64,000 nt of DNA from Rhodocyclaceae bacterium (GCA_028869135.1 JAGWTC010000007.1:1-64000); one strand, 5' to 3'. Positions 45,206 to 58,553 are shown, numbered from the stretch's first letter. Numbers and translations are program-made. The notes: a model not told the origin generated them from the letters alone.

Positions 45206-46102
45206 ATGACGAAAGTGATTGAGATCGAGGATCTGCGGATGACTTATCCGCGCACCTGGTTTTCGCCGCCGGTGGAAGCGCTGCGCGGTGTCTCCATGAG
45301 CATAGAGGAAGGCGAGGTGTTCGGCTTCATCGGCCCCAACGGCGCCGGCAAGAGCACGCTCATCAAGATACTGACGGGCGCGATGCGCCAATCGTCGGGC
45401 CGGGCACGCCTGTTCGGCATGGAGGTGGGGGAGCCGGAGTCCCGACGCGGCCTGGGGTATGTGCCGGAGTCGCCGAGCCTGCCCGACTATCTTACGCCGC
45501 TGGAAATTCTCGATATGGGCGTTTCCATGCATGGGCTGCGGCTTTCCGACAAGCGCGCCCATTGCATGGGGTGGCTCGACCGTTTCGGCCTTGCCCATGT
45601 GGCGAACAAGGTGGTGCGCGGCTTTTCCAAGGGCATGGCGCAAAGGGCCGTGCTCGCACATGCCATGGCCTTGCAACCGCGTCTGCTGATTCTGGACGAG
45701 CCCCTGTCAGGGCTGGATCCGATCGGTCGGCGCGAGGTGGTGGACATTCTGTCCGAGTATTGCCGCGCCGGCGGCACGCTGTTTTTCACCTCGCATGTGC
45801 TGCATGATGTGGAGCGCCTTGCGCATCGCTACGGCCTGATTCATCAAGGGCTCTTGACGGCGGTTCGCTCACCTGCCGAACTGGCGGGCGAGGATGAGTT
45901 GATTACCGTGCGTAGCCTGGGTACGGTCGCACTGGATGGGCTCAAGGAGGAAGCGCCGCAACGCTGGTTTGCCGAAATTCCTCGCTCGGAACTGTGGGCG
46001 CAGCTTGAGCAGCTGCACGGCGCCGGACATGTCCTGATCGAGGTGCGTCCCGTGCTTTCGCTCGAAAGCGCGTTTATGAAGGCTGTGTCGAAGCCGGAGT
46101 GA
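45206..46102 (+). CDS. ABC transporter ATP-binding protein (PilH-like)
   Basis: 298 aa. Walker A GPNGAGKSTL, Q-loop region VPESPSLPDYL, ABC signature variant FSKGMAQRAVLAHAM, Walker B LLILDEPLSGLDP, and the switch His in FTSHVLHD. The C-terminal extension of about 80 aa is typical of ABC-2 export ATPases. It should energise the permease at 43540. Its last 29 bp overlap the convergent gph gene. Confidence 0.92.
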   Translation: MTKVIEIEDLRMTYPRTWFSPPVEALRGVSMSIEEGEVFGFIGPNGAGKSTLIKILTGAMRQSSGRARLFGMEVGEPESRRGLGYVPESPSLPDYLTPLEILDMGVSMHGLRLSDKRAHCMGWLDRFGLAHVANKVVRGFSKGMAQRAVLAHAMALQPRLLILDEPLSGLDPIGRREVVDILSEYCRAGGTLFFTSHVLHDVERLAHRYGLIHQGLLTAVRSPAELAGEDELITVRSLGTVALDGLKEEAPQRWFAEIPRSELWAQLEQLHGAGHVLIEVRPVLSLESAFMKAVSKPE

Positions 46103-46775
46103 TCGTCGCACCGGCTTGCAGTCTGCGCGGTAGTTCCGCGAGGGAGGCGCTGGCGTGACGCAGCATCGGTTCCTTGTCTGCGAGCGCATTCCAGTCTTCA
46201 TATCCCCATAGCGCCGCAGCGAACTCGATGCTGCAGGCACTTGCCGAAAGATAGTCGCCGCGCGTGTCCCCGATATAGAGGCAGCGTTCCGGCGCGAGTG
46301 CGTTTTCGGCCAGGAGCTGGCGCAGCATCGCGGTCTTGTCGGCGAAGGCGGGTAGTTGCGAGTCTATGCAGTACACGCGGCGGAAGTGCTGCTGCCAGCC
46401 GAATTTTTCGAGCAGGGCGAGGGTCGGGCTGGCGCGCTTGTTGGTGGCCAGATACAGCGTATAGCCGTGTTCGCGCAGCAGGCGCAGCGCGTGGTCGGCG
46501 TCCGGGTAGGCCGGCGTCCGGGCGACGCCGGTGGTGGCGTAGCGGGGCTTGAAGTCGGCGACGAGCTTTTCCAGCAAGGCGGGGTCGCTGTTGCTCAATG
46601 CTTCGCCCAGCAGCTTCGCCATGGTCGGCTGCAGGGGCGGGCCGATCAGCGTTGCGTCCAGCGGCACGGCGGGCGTGAGGCCGGCAACGGAGAAGACTTC
46701 GGCGTAGGTCGCGAGTATGCCGGGCGCCGAGTCGATCAGTGTGCCGTCGAAATCGAAGATGATGGTGTCGCGCAT
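46074..46775 (-). CDS. gph: phosphoglycolate phosphatase-like HAD hydrolase
   Basis: 233 aa from the ATG at 46775 (MRDTIIFDFDGTLIDSAPG). HAD motifs: nucleophile DFDGTLIDS, motif II LATNKR, motif III Lys in AFADKTAML and motif IV IGDTRGDY. A four-helix cap lies between motifs I and II. Likely removes phosphate from 2-phosphoglycolate, although HAD substrate ranges are broad. The 3' end overlaps the convergent ABC ATPase gene by 29 bp, a tight antisense arrangement. One base separates it from sixA. Confidence 0.85.
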   Translation of the reverse strand: MRDTIIFDFDGTLIDSAPGILATYAEVFSVAGLTPAVPLDATLIGPPLQPTMAKLLGEALSNSDPALLEKLVADFKPRYATTGVARTPAYPDADHALRLLREHGYTLYLATNKRASPTLALLEKFGWQQHFRRVYCIDSQLPAFADKTAMLRQLLAENALAPERCLYIGDTRGDYLSASACSIEFAAALWGYEDWNALADKEPMLRHASASLAELPRRLQAGATITPASTQPS

Positions 46776-46776
46776 G

Positions 46777-47232
46777 TCAGAGATGTTTGCTGTCGAAGGC
46801 GCAGACGAGGCGCGCGGGCATGTCATGAGATTCGAAGGCCAGCCACCAGATGGCGCCCTTCTTGATGGACCAGGGCAGCGGCCGGCCGCTCATCAGCAGG
46901 GCGGCGAGCAGGCCCAGCGTGGGTTGATGAGCGATCAGCACCCGGGTCTGGTCCTTGTCGTTCCAGTCGGCGGCGGCGAGATAGTCCTCGACGCCGGCAT
47001 CGGTGAACAGCCGTGCGTCGATGTCATAGGCGCGGCCCAGCGCATCGGCGGTTTGCCGCGTGCGAACGGCCGGGCTGGCGACGATGTGCGCATCGGCCGG
47101 CAGTTGGTCTGCGAGCCAGGCGCCCATTTTCTGGGCCTGCTTGCGCCCGCGTTCTGTCAGGTGTCGGCCCGCATCGCTGTGGTCGGGGGCAATGTCTTCG
47201 GCTTCGGCGTGGCGCCACAGGATCAGATTCAT
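46777..47232 (-). CDS. sixA: phosphohistidine phosphatase SixA
   Basis: 151 aa. Histidine phosphatase (RHG) fold: catalytic MNLILWRHAEAED, VASPAVRTRQTAD and the second His in VLIAHQPTLG. SixA dephosphorylates His of phosphotransferase or phosphorelay proteins. Here it starts 4 bp inside the end of the CYTH-CHAD gene and ends next to gph, giving a three-gene phosphate-metabolism unit. Confidence 0.9.
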   Translation of the reverse strand: MNLILWRHAEAEDIAPDHSDAGRHLTERGRKQAQKMGAWLADQLPADAHIVASPAVRTRQTADALGRAYDIDARLFTDAGVEDYLAAADWNDKDQTRVLIAHQPTLGLLAALLMSGRPLPWSIKKGAIWWLAFESHDMPARLVCAFDSKHL

Positions 47233-48722
47233 TGGCGGGCTTTCCGGTATTCGCTACGCAGGGCGCGTATGTCGCGGCGCAGGTGCTTGAGTTGCGCAAA
47301 GGCCTGCTTGCGCAGTGCCTCGTGGCGCTCGATGTGATGGCTGCCGATGGCCGCAATGATGGGCGCATATGAAGCCGGCAGCCGGTTGGCGATGTCGGCA
47401 GCGCTGTAGAGATCGTTGAGCGCGCCCAGCGTGTCCTGCAGACGCGACAGGCGCTTGCCCGCGGCATGCGGATGCGGCGTGTCGGCAGGCGTCGATACCG
47501 CCAGTTGATAACGCAGATGCTTGCCGGCTTTGCGCACTTTATGCAAGGCGGCAGGCGTGTGTCGGACATGATGGAGCTTCTGGTCGTAGGCTTCCAGTTG
47601 GCACTGGATCAGTTTGCGGGCCTGGGTTGTCCAACTGCGCGCGGCGGCTTTATCCGACATGGGCCGGGCATGCAAGGCCAGGCTGGAATGCAGCAGCCAG
47701 TCCGAGAACTCCCGGGTTTGCAGATGCGCTTCAGCCGTAGCGAAGGCAGTCTGGCTCATGTCGACCAGGTGGCGCTGCAGCCGCTGCCCGCTGCGCGGGT
47801 CGACGGACGTTGCCGCCGGCGCAACGAGGTCGGTCAGGAATACATGCAGATTGCGGGCCGGCGCAAGGGCGGCCATGTGGCGCTGTGCGCCGCGCTCGAT
47901 TTCGCTGCACGGCCAGCCGCGTCGCAGCAGGGGGCGGAACAGTTGCAGCAGGGCGCGCAGGCGGCGCATGCCGGCACGCGCCTGATGCAGGTGTTCGGCC
48001 GAGAAACGACTGCAATTGGCCGGCAGGTTGATGCTTATGTGGTCGAGACAGTCTTGCGCGAGCGCAACGAAGGCGTCATGACAGTTCGCCGCCTGGACCA
48101 TATCCGGCGCCGGAGACTTGCCGGGGCCTGCCAGCAGCAGGTTGCCCCGCGTCGCCTTGGAGAGCGGGCAGGGAAACAGCGGCGCCAGCGTGCCCAGATG
48201 GGCGACGAGATCGAGCAGGCGCTCGGGCGCGCCGCTGGCGAGCTCCAGCTCGATTTCGCAAATGCCTTCCTCGCGCCCGCCGGCGAGAATGCGGCCGCGA
48301 TCGAGCACGATCTCGACATGCGTGTCCGCATCGGGGCGCCAATGCCAGACATGGCGGCTGAAGTGCGTATCCAGCGTGGCGCGGTAGCCGGGCAGGCGCG
48401 CCAGGATTTCGAGCTGGTCGCGTACCCGCGCATCCGTCACGGCGCTGAAGTCGAAGCGGTCGCCATAAGGTGTTTCCCATTCCGGCCGGCTGGACAGGCC
48501 GCCGCTGACGATGCCGGCGCACTTGACCGTCTGCAGCGTCGTGTTGCCTTGTTTGCGAATGCGCAATGCGATGCCGTGGGCGCGCAGATCCTGATTGGGT
48601 GTGTCGTAATAGGTATTCTGCAGGCGCAATTTTTGCGGCGGCATGCCGGTGAGCCGGGTCAGTTTCCGGCCCAGCGTGGCGGCGGTGCGGGGCGTGCAAC
48701 TGAGCTTGAATTCGATTTCCAT
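47229..48722 (-). CDS. CYTH-CHAD domain protein (inorganic triphosphatase-like)
   Basis: 497 aa from the ATG at 48722. N-terminal CYTH tunnel domain: EIEFKLS (the E-x-E-x-K signature), KLTRLTGMPPQKLRLQNTYYD and ALRIRKQGN. The C-terminal CHAD domain (from about residue 210) is helical and rich in conserved His/Arg/Lys (LHQARAGMRRLRALLQLFRP, LHKVRKAGKHLRYQL). CYTH hydrolyses triphosphate and CHAD binds polyphosphate granules. Coupled to sixA by a 4-bp overlap. No ppk is nearby. Confidence 0.92.
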   Translation of the reverse strand: MEIEFKLSCTPRTAATLGRKLTRLTGMPPQKLRLQNTYYDTPNQDLRAHGIALRIRKQGNTTLQTVKCAGIVSGGLSSRPEWETPYGDRFDFSAVTDARVRDQLEILARLPGYRATLDTHFSRHVWHWRPDADTHVEIVLDRGRILAGGREEGICEIELELASGAPERLLDLVAHLGTLAPLFPCPLSKATRGNLLLAGPGKSPAPDMVQAANCHDAFVALAQDCLDHISINLPANCSRFSAEHLHQARAGMRRLRALLQLFRPLLRRGWPCSEIERGAQRHMAALAPARNLHVFLTDLVAPAATSVDPRSGQRLQRHLVDMSQTAFATAEAHLQTREFSDWLLHSSLALHARPMSDKAAARSWTTQARKLIQCQLEAYDQKLHHVRHTPAALHKVRKAGKHLRYQLAVSTPADTPHPHAAGKRLSRLQDTLGALNDLYSAADIANRLPASYAPIIAAIGSHHIERHEALRKQAFAQLKHLRRDIRALRSEYRKARQ

Positions 48723-48816
48723 ACCGTGTCGGGATCGAGGTGCGTATCGATACAAGCTGCATTATCGCCCACCCGCGGCCTTTGCCGGAATACCCCGGCC
48801 GGTGAAATGAATCCGC

Positions 48817-52272
<3,456 letters not shown>

Positions 52273-52320
52273 GGCCCGCTGGAATGCCCTGTTACCTGCG
52301 GGCGCACCTGGCGCGAGCAT

Positions 52321-52353
52321 AAAAAAAGGGCCACACATTGTGCGGCCCTTTTT
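52321..52353. terminator. bidirectional terminator between the hybrid kinase and clpA
   Basis: A-run, GGGCC, ACACATTGTGC, GGCCC, T-run. It also contains an inner CACA/TGTG stem. Serves both convergent genes. Confidence 0.88.
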
Positions 52354-52374
52354 GCTTGCGCTTGCTGCCGGGAA

Positions 52375-54651
52375 TCAGCGTTCCGCGTGGGCGGGCTCGT
52401 TCTTTTCCTCGATGGTCAGCTTGATCTTGCCTTCCTCTTCACTGTCCAGGTCGAGGTCGATCGTGACACGACCGCCGTGGACCAGGCGACCGAACAGCAG
52501 TTCGTCGGCCAGCGCCGCGCGGATGCTGTCCTGAATCAGGCGCGACATGGGGCGCGCACCCATGAGCGGATCGAAGCCCTTTTCGGCCAGCCAGGCGCGC
52601 AGCGCATCGGTGAAGATGGCCTCGACCTTCTTCTCGTGCAGTTGCGCTTCGAGCTGCATCAGGAACTTATCCACTACGCGCAGGATGATTTCGGCGTTGA
52701 GTGCGCCGAAGGAGATGATCGCATCCAGACGGTTGCGGAACTCCGGCGTGAACAGACGCTTGATGTCGCCCATCTCGTCGCCGGCCTGCTTGCTGGTGGT
52801 GAAACCGATGCTGGTCTTCTGCAGGGCCTCGGCGCCCGCATTGGTGGTCATGATGATGACCACGTTGCGGAAGTCGGCCTTGCGTCCGTTGTTATCGGTC
52901 AGCGTGCCGTGGTCCATGACCTGCAGCAGGATGTTGAAGATGTCCAGATGCGCCTTTTCGATTTCGTCGAGCAGCAGCACGGCATGCGGCTTCTTGGTCA
53001 CCGCTTCGGTAAGCAGACCGCCCTGATCGAAGCCGACGTAGCCCGGCGGCGCGCCGATCAGACGGCTGACGGCGTGGCGCTCCATGTATTCGGACATGTC
53101 GAAGCGGATCAGTTCGATGCCCATGCAGTAGGCCAGTTGGCGCGCGACTTCGGTCTTGCCGACGCCGGTGGGACCGGAGAAGAGGAAGGCGCCGATCGGT
53201 TTCTGCGGGTTGCCGAGGCCGGAGCGCGACATCTTGATCGCCTTGGACAGCGCATCGATGGCCTTGTCCTGACCGAACACGACGTTCTTGAGGTCGCGGT
53301 CGAGGTTCTTCAGCGCGCTGCGGTCGTCGGCCGACACATGCTGTGGCGGAATGCGCGCAATCTTGGCGACGATGTCCTCGATCTCGCTCTTGCCGATCAG
53401 CTTCTTCTGCTTGGACTTCGGCAGGATGCGCTGGGCGGCGCCGGCTTCGTCGATCACGTCAATGGCCTTGTCCGGCAGGTGGCGGTCGTTGATGTACTTG
53501 GCCGACAGCTCGGCGGCGCTGGAGATCGCGGCGGCTGAATACTTGACGCCGTGGTGTTCCTCGAAGCGCGACTTCAGGCCGCGCAGGATGGACACGGTTT
53601 CATCCACCGACGGTTCGTTGATGTCGACCTTCTGGAAGCGACGCGACAGCGCGTGATCCTTCTCGAAGACGCCGCGGAATTCGTTGTAGGTGGTTGCACC
53701 AATGCACTTCAAGGCACCCGAAGACAGCGCGGGCTTCAACAGGTTGGAAGCGTCAAGCGTACCGCCCGAGGCCGAGCCGGCGCCGATCAGCGTGTGAATT
53801 TCGTCGATGAAGAGAATCGCATCCGGATTGTCGGCGAGCTGCTTCAGCACCGCCTTCAAGCGCTGCTCGAAATCGCCGCGATACTTGGTGCCGGCGAGCA
53901 GGGCGCCCATGTCGAGCGAGTAGACGACGGCGTTCTGCAGGATTTCGGGAATCTTGCCTTCGACGATGCGGTGCGCCAGGCCTTCGGCGATGGCGGTCTT
54001 GCCGACGCCGGCTTCGCCGACGAGGAGCGGATTGTTCTTGCGACGACGGCACAGCGTCTGGATGACGCGCTCCAGCTCCTTGTCGCGGCCGATCAGCGGG
54101 TCGATCTTGCCGACCAGTACCTGGGCGTTGAGATTGGTGGTGTAGCTTTCGAGCGCACCGCCCTTTTCAGCGGGCTCGTTCTCGACTTCCGCCGGCTCTT
54201 CCTTGCCGGCAGGCGCCGGGTTCTTGGTGACGCCGTGCGAAATGAAGTTCACCACGTCGAGGCGGGTGATGCCCTGGCGCTGCAGGAAATAGACGGCGTG
54301 CGAATCCTTCTCGCCGAAGATGGCGACGAGCACATTGGCGCCGGTGACTTCCTTCTTGCCGGACGACTGGACATGCAGAATGGCGCGCTGGATGACGCGC
54401 TGGAAGCCCAGCGTGGGCTGGGTTTCGATCTCTTCGGTACCACCGACGGTAGGCGTGTGCTCGCCGATGAAGTCGGTGAGTTCCTTGCGTAGCGTATCGA
54501 TGTCGGCGGCGCAGGCGCGCAGAACCTCGGCCGCTGAAGGGTTGTCGATCAGCGTCAGCAGCAGATGCTCCACGGTAATGAACTCGTGGCGTTTCTGGCG
54601 CGCTTCGACGAAGGCCATATGCAAGCTGACTTCAAGTTCCTGCGCAATCAT
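52375..54651 (-). CDS. clpA: ATP-dependent Clp protease ATP-binding subunit ClpA
   Basis: 758 aa from the ATG at 54651 ([14 protein letters not shown]). Class I Hsp100: double N-domain repeat, first AAA+ with Walker A GEAGVGKT and Walker [12 protein letters not shown], second AAA+ with GPTGVGKT and [12 protein letters not shown], and the ClpP-binding IGF loop in KTSIGFTTS. No coiled-coil M-domain, which separates it from ClpB. It starts 1 base after clpS. With ClpS, Aat and Bpt it forms the leucine N-degron pathway; clpP is not in the window. Confidence 0.97.
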   Translation of the reverse strand: MIAQELEVSLHMAFVEARQKRHEFITVEHLLLTLIDNPSAAEVLRACAADIDTLRKELTDFIGEHTPTVGGTEEIETQPTLGFQRVIQRAILHVQSSGKKEVTGANVLVAIFGEKDSHAVYFLQRQGITRLDVVNFISHGVTKNPAPAGKEEPAEVENEPAEKGGALESYTTNLNAQVLVGKIDPLIGRDKELERVIQTLCRRRKNNPLLVGEAGVGKTAIAEGLAHRIVEGKIPEILQNAVVYSLDMGALLAGTKYRGDFEQRLKAVLKQLADNPDAILFIDEIHTLIGAGSASGGTLDASNLLKPALSSGALKCIGATTYNEFRGVFEKDHALSRRFQKVDINEPSVDETVSILRGLKSRFEEHHGVKYSAAAISSAAELSAKYINDRHLPDKAIDVIDEAGAAQRILPKSKQKKLIGKSEIEDIVAKIARIPPQHVSADDRSALKNLDRDLKNVVFGQDKAIDALSKAIKMSRSGLGNPQKPIGAFLFSGPTGVGKTEVARQLAYCMGIELIRFDMSEYMERHAVSRLIGAPPGYVGFDQGGLLTEAVTKKPHAVLLLDEIEKAHLDIFNILLQVMDHGTLTDNNGRKADFRNVVIIMTTNAGAEALQKTSIGFTTSKQAGDEMGDIKRLFTPEFRNRLDAIISFGALNAEIILRVVDKFLMQLEAQLHEKKVEAIFTDALRAWLAEKGFDPLMGARPMSRLIQDSIRAALADELLFGRLVHGGRVTIDLDLDSEEEGKIKLTIEEKNEPAHAER

Positions 54652-54652
54652 T

Positions 54653-54970
54653 TCAATTCTCCTCCATGACACACACCAGCGGATGCTGATGCTGGCGTGC
54701 GAAGGTGTTGACCAGTTCCTTCTTGGTCGCCGCCACATCGCGCGGGTAGACCCCGCAAACTCCCCTGCCTTCGCGATGCACCTGCAGCATTACCACGGTG
54801 GCGCGTTCGCGATCCAGGTTGAAAAACTTCTGCAACACCACGACCACAAAGTCCATGGGTGTGTAATCGTCGTTCAGCAGCAGAACCTTGTACATCGGAG
54901 GAGGTCCCGTGCGAGCCTTGCTGGGCTCGATCACGACACCGTTACCGCCCTCTTCTTTGCGTGTAGCCAT
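54653..54970 (-). CDS. clpS: ClpS adaptor of ClpA
   Basis: 105 aa. Delivers N-degron substrates to Clp[22 protein letters not shown] contains the N-terminal residue pocket (Asn-Asp pair), and [21 protein letters not shown] contains the conserved pocket His. The unstructured N-terminal tail is present. It immediately precedes clpA and the stop overlaps its start region, indicating coupling. Confidence 0.97.
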   Translation of the reverse strand: MATRKEEGGNGVVIEPSKARTGPPPMYKVLLLNDDYTPMDFVVVVLQKFFNLDRERATVVMLQVHREGRGVCGVYPRDVAATKKELVNTFARQHQHPLVCVMEEN

Positions 54971-55307
54971 GCTTCGATTCTAATGGGATTTGCCAACTGT
55001 GCAACCCGAATACGAGGGCCTTACCGGCCCCTGAATACGCTTTACACATAGCTTTGGGCGCAGTCCCGAAAAGCAAGTTGTTGCATTAATGATTAATTTA
55101 TTGGTTGCCGGCATAAAAAATATGTTGACGCGCAAAATGGAAGCCGGTAAAAATTGCACCGTGTTTGTTTCAAGTTGCAGCGCAGCGTCGGAATTATGCA
55201 GTTCCCTCACGAATATTTCCCCTGTGATCGTTGAATGCAAACATGCCCCGGCATGCACCGTAGGCACGGTGTACCGGTTTGTTCTACATCTTTAGGGAAG
55301 ACGTGAT
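54971..55307 (+). promoter_or_regulatory. 337-bp clpS/csp divergent region with long cold-shock leader
   Basis: No gene seen. TTGACG (55125-55130), 17 bases, TAAAAA (55148-55153) is a plausible promoter toward csp, giving a leader of about 145 nt as in cspA genes. CACCGT (55256-55261) pairs with ACGGTG (55266-55271) in that leader. The A/T-rich part 55075-55125 could hold an UP element or the clpS promoter. Confidence 0.5.
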
Positions 55308-55514
55308 ATGGCAACGGGTACTGTGAAGTGGTTCAACGATTCCAAGGGCTATGGCTTCATCACTCCGGATGACGGCAGCGAAGATCTCTTCGCGCACTTC
55401 TCCGCGATCACCATGAACGGGTTCAAGACCCTCAAGGAAGGCGAGAAGGTTTCCTTTGAAGTGACTCAGGGTCCGAAGGGCAAGCAAGCCTCGAATATCC
55501 AGAAGCCGACCTGA
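55308..55514 (+). CDS. cold-shock domain protein
   Basis: 68 aa. A single OB-fold: [20 protein letters not shown] (RNP1) and [10 protein letters not shown] (RNP2). RNA chaperone melting secondary structure. Length and motifs match CspA/CspD-type proteins. Its placement beside clpS-clpA recalls cspD of E. coli. GGAAG lies upstream of the ATG. Confidence 0.96.
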   Translation: MATGTVKWFNDSKGYGFITPDDGSEDLFAHFSAITMNGFKTLKEGEKVSFEVTQGPKGKQASNIQKPT

Positions 55515-55546
55515 TCGCTTAGTACCTGGTTCAAGGACAGAATTTG

Positions 55547-55577
55547 CCCGCCGCCGGCTTTGCCGCGGCGGGTTTTT
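55547..55577 (+). terminator. intrinsic terminator of the csp gene
   Basis: CCCGCCGC pairs with GCGGCGGG around an inner GGC/GCC hairpin, then five T. Confidence 0.88.
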
Positions 55578-55598
55578 CTTTGGCCGGTGCGGGCGCGT

Positions 55599-56837
55599 TC
55601 ACATGCGCGCAATCATGGCATTGCCAAACTCCGAGCAACTGACCAGTCGGGCGTCCTCCAACTGTTCAGCGAAATCCAGCGTGAAAATTTTCTCGGCAAA
55701 GGTCTTTTCCAGCGCGCTGATGATGAAGTCGGCGGCCTCAGCCCAGCCGATATGCCGCAGCATCATTTCCGCGGACAGAATGATTGAGGCGGGATTGACC
55801 ACGTCCTTGCCGGCCAGTTTGGGCGCCGTGCCGTGGGTGGCCTCGAAGATTGAATAATGCTCGGAGAGATTTGCGCCGGGCGCAATGCCGACGCCGCCGA
55901 CTTGAGCCGCCAGGGCGTCGGAAATATAGTCGCCGTTGAGATTGGGCGTCGCGATGACGTCATATTCCTGCGGGTGCAACAGAATGGCCTGAAGGAAGGC
56001 GTCGGCAATCGCATCCTTGACGACGATGTTTCCCTGTTCGACGGGTAGCTGCATCCAGGGGCCGTTGTCGATCGGCACGGCGCCGAATTCGTCCTTCGCG
56101 ACAGCGTAACCCCAGTCGCGAAAGCCGCCTTCGGTATATTTCATGATATTGCCCTTGTGCACCAGCGTGACGGATTTGCGCCCATGGGCAATCGCGTACT
56201 GGATGGCGGCCCGGACCAGGCGCTCGCTGCCGTCGCGCGATACCGGCTTGATGCCGATGCTGCTGGTATCGGGAAAGCGGATTTTCCTGATGCCCATGTC
56301 CCGCTGCAGGAAATCGATGACCTTCAGAGCATCCGGTGTCCCGGCCATCCATTCAATGCCGCAGAACACATCTTCGGTGTTTTCCCGAAACACGACCATG
56401 TCCACGCGTTCGGGATTCTTCAGCGGCGAAGGCACGCCATCGAAGTAGCGTACCGGCCGCAGGCACTGGTAGAGGTCGAGGTCCTGCCGCAACGCGACAT
56501 TGAGCGAGCGGATCCCGCCGCCGACCGGCGTGGTCATCGGCCCCTTGATGGAGACCGAGTATTCCTTCAGCGCGTCGACGGTTTCCTGCGGCAGCCAGAT
56601 GTCTTCGCCGTACATGCGCGTGGCCAGTTCGCCCGCATAGACCTGCATCCAGACGATTTGCTGCTGACCGCCGTAAGCCTTTTCGACGGCCGCGTCGACG
56701 ACCCTGCGCATGACCGGGACGATATCTGCGCCGATACCGTCGCCTTCGATGAAGGGGATGATGGGGCGTGCCGGCGTCGGTTCGCCGGGCACGATCTTCT
56801 GACCTTCTGGTGGGACCTTGATATGAGAGATACTCAT
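55599..56837 (-). CDS. icd: isocitrate dehydrogenase (NADP+)
   Basis: 412 aa from the ATG at 56837 (GGAGG 7 bases upstream). TCA-cycle oxidative decarboxylation to 2-oxoglutarate. [33 protein letters not shown] (its Ser is the AceK phosphorylation site in E. coli), RENTEDVF and [15 protein letters not shown] are diagnostic of the E. coli-type homodimer. Divergent from rluE (80 bp), an arrangement shared with E. coli. Confidence 0.97.
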   Translation of the reverse strand: MSISHIKVPPEGQKIVPGEPTPARPIIPFIEGDGIGADIVPVMRRVVDAAVEKAYGGQQQIVWMQVYAGELATRMYGEDIWLPQETVDALKEYSVSIKGPMTTPVGGGIRSLNVALRQDLDLYQCLRPVRYFDGVPSPLKNPERVDMVVFRENTEDVFCGIEWMAGTPDALKVIDFLQRDMGIRKIRFPDTSSIGIKPVSRDGSERLVRAAIQYAIAHGRKSVTLVHKGNIMKYTEGGFRDWGYAVAKDEFGAVPIDNGPWMQLPVEQGNIVVKDAIADAFLQAILLHPQEYDVIATPNLNGDYISDALAAQVGGVGIAPGANLSEHYSIFEATHGTAPKLAGKDVVNPASIILSAEMMLRHIGWAEAADFIISALEKTFAEKIFTLDFAEQLEDARLVSCSEFGNAMIARM

Positions 56838-56917
56838 ACATCCTCCGAATAGCGCTTGTAACACTGATCGGTATCCTGCAGGACGCTCATTATCACCAAA
56901 CTTGCGACAATCTTTCC

Positions 56918-57550
56918 ATGTCACGTCTGATTCTTCTCAACAAGCCTTATGGTGTTCTGACGCAGTTTTCCCCGGTGGAAAAGCGGCAGACGCTGAAGGA
57001 CTACGTTCCCGTCCCCGGCGTCTACGCGGCCGGCCGCCTGGATGCGGACAGCGAGGGGCTGCTCTTGCTGACGGACGATGGCGCCTTGCAGGCACGCATC
57101 GCCGATCCCAGATTCAAGCTGGATAAGACCTATTGGGCACAGGTGGAGGGCGTGCCTGCGTCGGAGCAGCTTTTACGCCTGCAGGCGCCGCTGGATCTGG
57201 GCGATTTCGTGACTCAGCCTTGCCATGCGATGCAAATCGATGAACCGGAAAACCTGTGGCCGCGCGATCCGCCCGTCCGTTTTCGGCTGTCGGTGCCGAC
57301 AAGCTGGATTCAGTTGACGATACGTGAGGGCAAAAATCGCCAGGTACGCCGCATGACGGCCAAGGTCGGCTTGCCGACCTTGCGGCTGATTCGTGCGCGG
57401 ATCGGCCCCTGGACGCTGGAAGGGCTGTCGCCGGGCGAATGGCGAGACGCGGACGAGATTCCGGCAGCATTGCTCCAGGCGATCGAGAGGACAGGCATGC
57501 GCTTGCCGGGGCGTCGGAGCGTCGAGCGCAGGCGACGGGTGCGCGCATGA
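56918..57550 (+). CDS. rluE: 23S rRNA pseudouridine synthase (RluE-like)
   Basis: 210 aa. RsuA/RluB/E/F family without an S4 domain: [16 protein letters not shown] and the catalytic Asp in [18 protein letters not shown], then [20 protein letters not shown]. The short form and the icd neighbour fit RluE, which modifies U2457 of 23S rRNA in E. coli. The C-terminus is Arg-rich. A related RsuA-type specificity cannot be fully excluded. Confidence 0.92.
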   Translation: MSRLILLNKPYGVLTQFSPVEKRQTLKDYVPVPGVYAAGRLDADSEGLLLLTDDGALQARIADPRFKLDKTYWAQVEGVPASEQLLRLQAPLDLGDFVTQPCHAMQIDEPENLWPRDPPVRFRLSVPTSWIQLTIREGKNRQVRRMTAKVGLPTLRLIRARIGPWTLEGLSPGEWRDADEIPAALLQAIERTGMRLPGRRSVERRRRVRA

Positions 57551-57683
57551 GCAATGTTTGGATACAAATTGCGCGACTGGCGATGTCATCGAACGAGAGC
57601 TAAGCTTCGTTACTGGACATGACGGCTGAATAATTCGGCTGTGTCCGAAGTTTCGTAGTCTCACACTCCAAAAAGGAATCGCC

Positions 57684-57929
57684 ATGAACAAGCTTGCTCT
57701 GACTCTGGTTGCCGGTCTTTTTGCTGCTACCGCGTTTGCTGCCGATGCGCCCAAGACCGAGGCTGCCCCGGCACCTGCTGCTGCGGATACGGCGAAGCCG
57801 GCTGCGAAGATGGAAAAGAAGGTTGAACACAAGAAGCACGAGAAACACGAAAAGCACGAGAAGCATGAGCACAAGGCCGCCGCCACCCCGGCAGCGCCTG
57901 CCGCTCCCGCCGCTCCGGCGACCAAGTAA
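57684..57929 (+). CDS. small exported Ala/His/Lys-rich protein with KHE repeats
   Basis: 81 aa. The signal peptide is MNKLALTLVAGLFAATAFA, followed by an Ala/Pro-rich segment, a block of HEK-type units repeated about five times (KKHEKHEKHEKHEKHEH) and an Ala/Pro tail. AAAGGA precedes the ATG. It has no fold signature; the His-rich block could bind metal ions or polyanions. Similar low-complexity periplasmic proteins occur in betaproteobacteria with unknown roles. A strong terminator follows, so it is a monocistronic, possibly abundant product. Confidence 0.8.
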   Translation: MNKLALTLVAGLFAATAFAADAPKTEAAPAPAAADTAKPAAKMEKKVEHKKHEKHEKHEKHEHKAAATPAAPAAPAAPATK

Positions 57930-57976
57930 GAAGCTTCAGGCGCAGGGTCCTGATTTCCGGCCCTGCTGCCAACAAA

Positions 57977-58010
57977 AAGACGGAAGCTCCCACGGGAGTT
58001 TCCGTCTTTT
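57977..58010 (+). terminator. intrinsic terminator of the KHE-repeat gene
   Basis: AAGACGGAAGCTCC and GGAGTTTCCGTCTT form a 14-bp stem with one G-T pair; T continues to 58010. Confidence 0.92.
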
Positions 58011-58055
58011 TATTGGCAGTGCATACTAGCGAACTCTACGTTTCCCCTTATCCCG

Positions 58056-58502
58056 ATGAGAATCCGATTTGCCACCCTGGGGCTGATGTCTTCCATCCTG
58101 CTTGGCCTTGCCGCACCGGCGTATGCCTTCGGTTCGCTGGAGCTGACGCTGGGCATGTACCGCGTCCAGGCCGAGGTTGCCAGCACCGATCCGGATCGCC
58201 AGCGCGGCCTGATGTTCCGCAAGGACATGCCGGAGAGTCACGGCATGCTGTTCGTCTTTCCCGTGCGCGCCCAGCATTGCATGTGGATGAAAAATACGCT
58301 GCTGCCGCTCTCGGTCGCCTTTCTCGATGAAGAAGGGCGCATCATCAATATCGAAGACATGGCGCCGCAAACCGAAACCAATCATTGCGCGAGCCAGCCG
58401 GCCCGCTATGCGCTGGAGATGAACCGCGGCTGGTTCAAGCAACGGGGCTTCGGCGCTGGCGCCAAGCTCGGCGGCATTGAGCGCGCGCCTGCGCCGCAAT
58501 AA
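58056..58502 (+). CDS. DUF192 family exported protein
   Basis: 148 aa. A signal peptide (MRIRFATLGLMSSILLGLAAPAYA) precedes a DUF192 beta-barrel. Its hallmarks are DRQRGLMFRKDMPESHGMLF and MWMKNTLLPLSVAFLDEEGRI. DUF192 proteins are small periplasmic or extracytoplasmic proteins of unproven function, linked structurally to carbohydrate-binding folds. The length and motif order are standard. Confidence 0.92.
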   Translation: MRIRFATLGLMSSILLGLAAPAYAFGSLELTLGMYRVQAEVASTDPDRQRGLMFRKDMPESHGMLFVFPVRAQHCMWMKNTLLPLSVAFLDEEGRIINIEDMAPQTETNHCASQPARYALEMNRGWFKQRGFGAGAKLGGIERAPAPQ

Positions 58503-58553
58503 CGTCATATGGCTGCTATACAGTTTATTCAACTCAACCTGGCGGGAGGATCT

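Noticed and set aside
57826-57880. repeat array as CRISPR or satellite
   Set aside because: The short repeats are in frame within a coding sequence and encode KHE units; there are no spacers and no cas genes.
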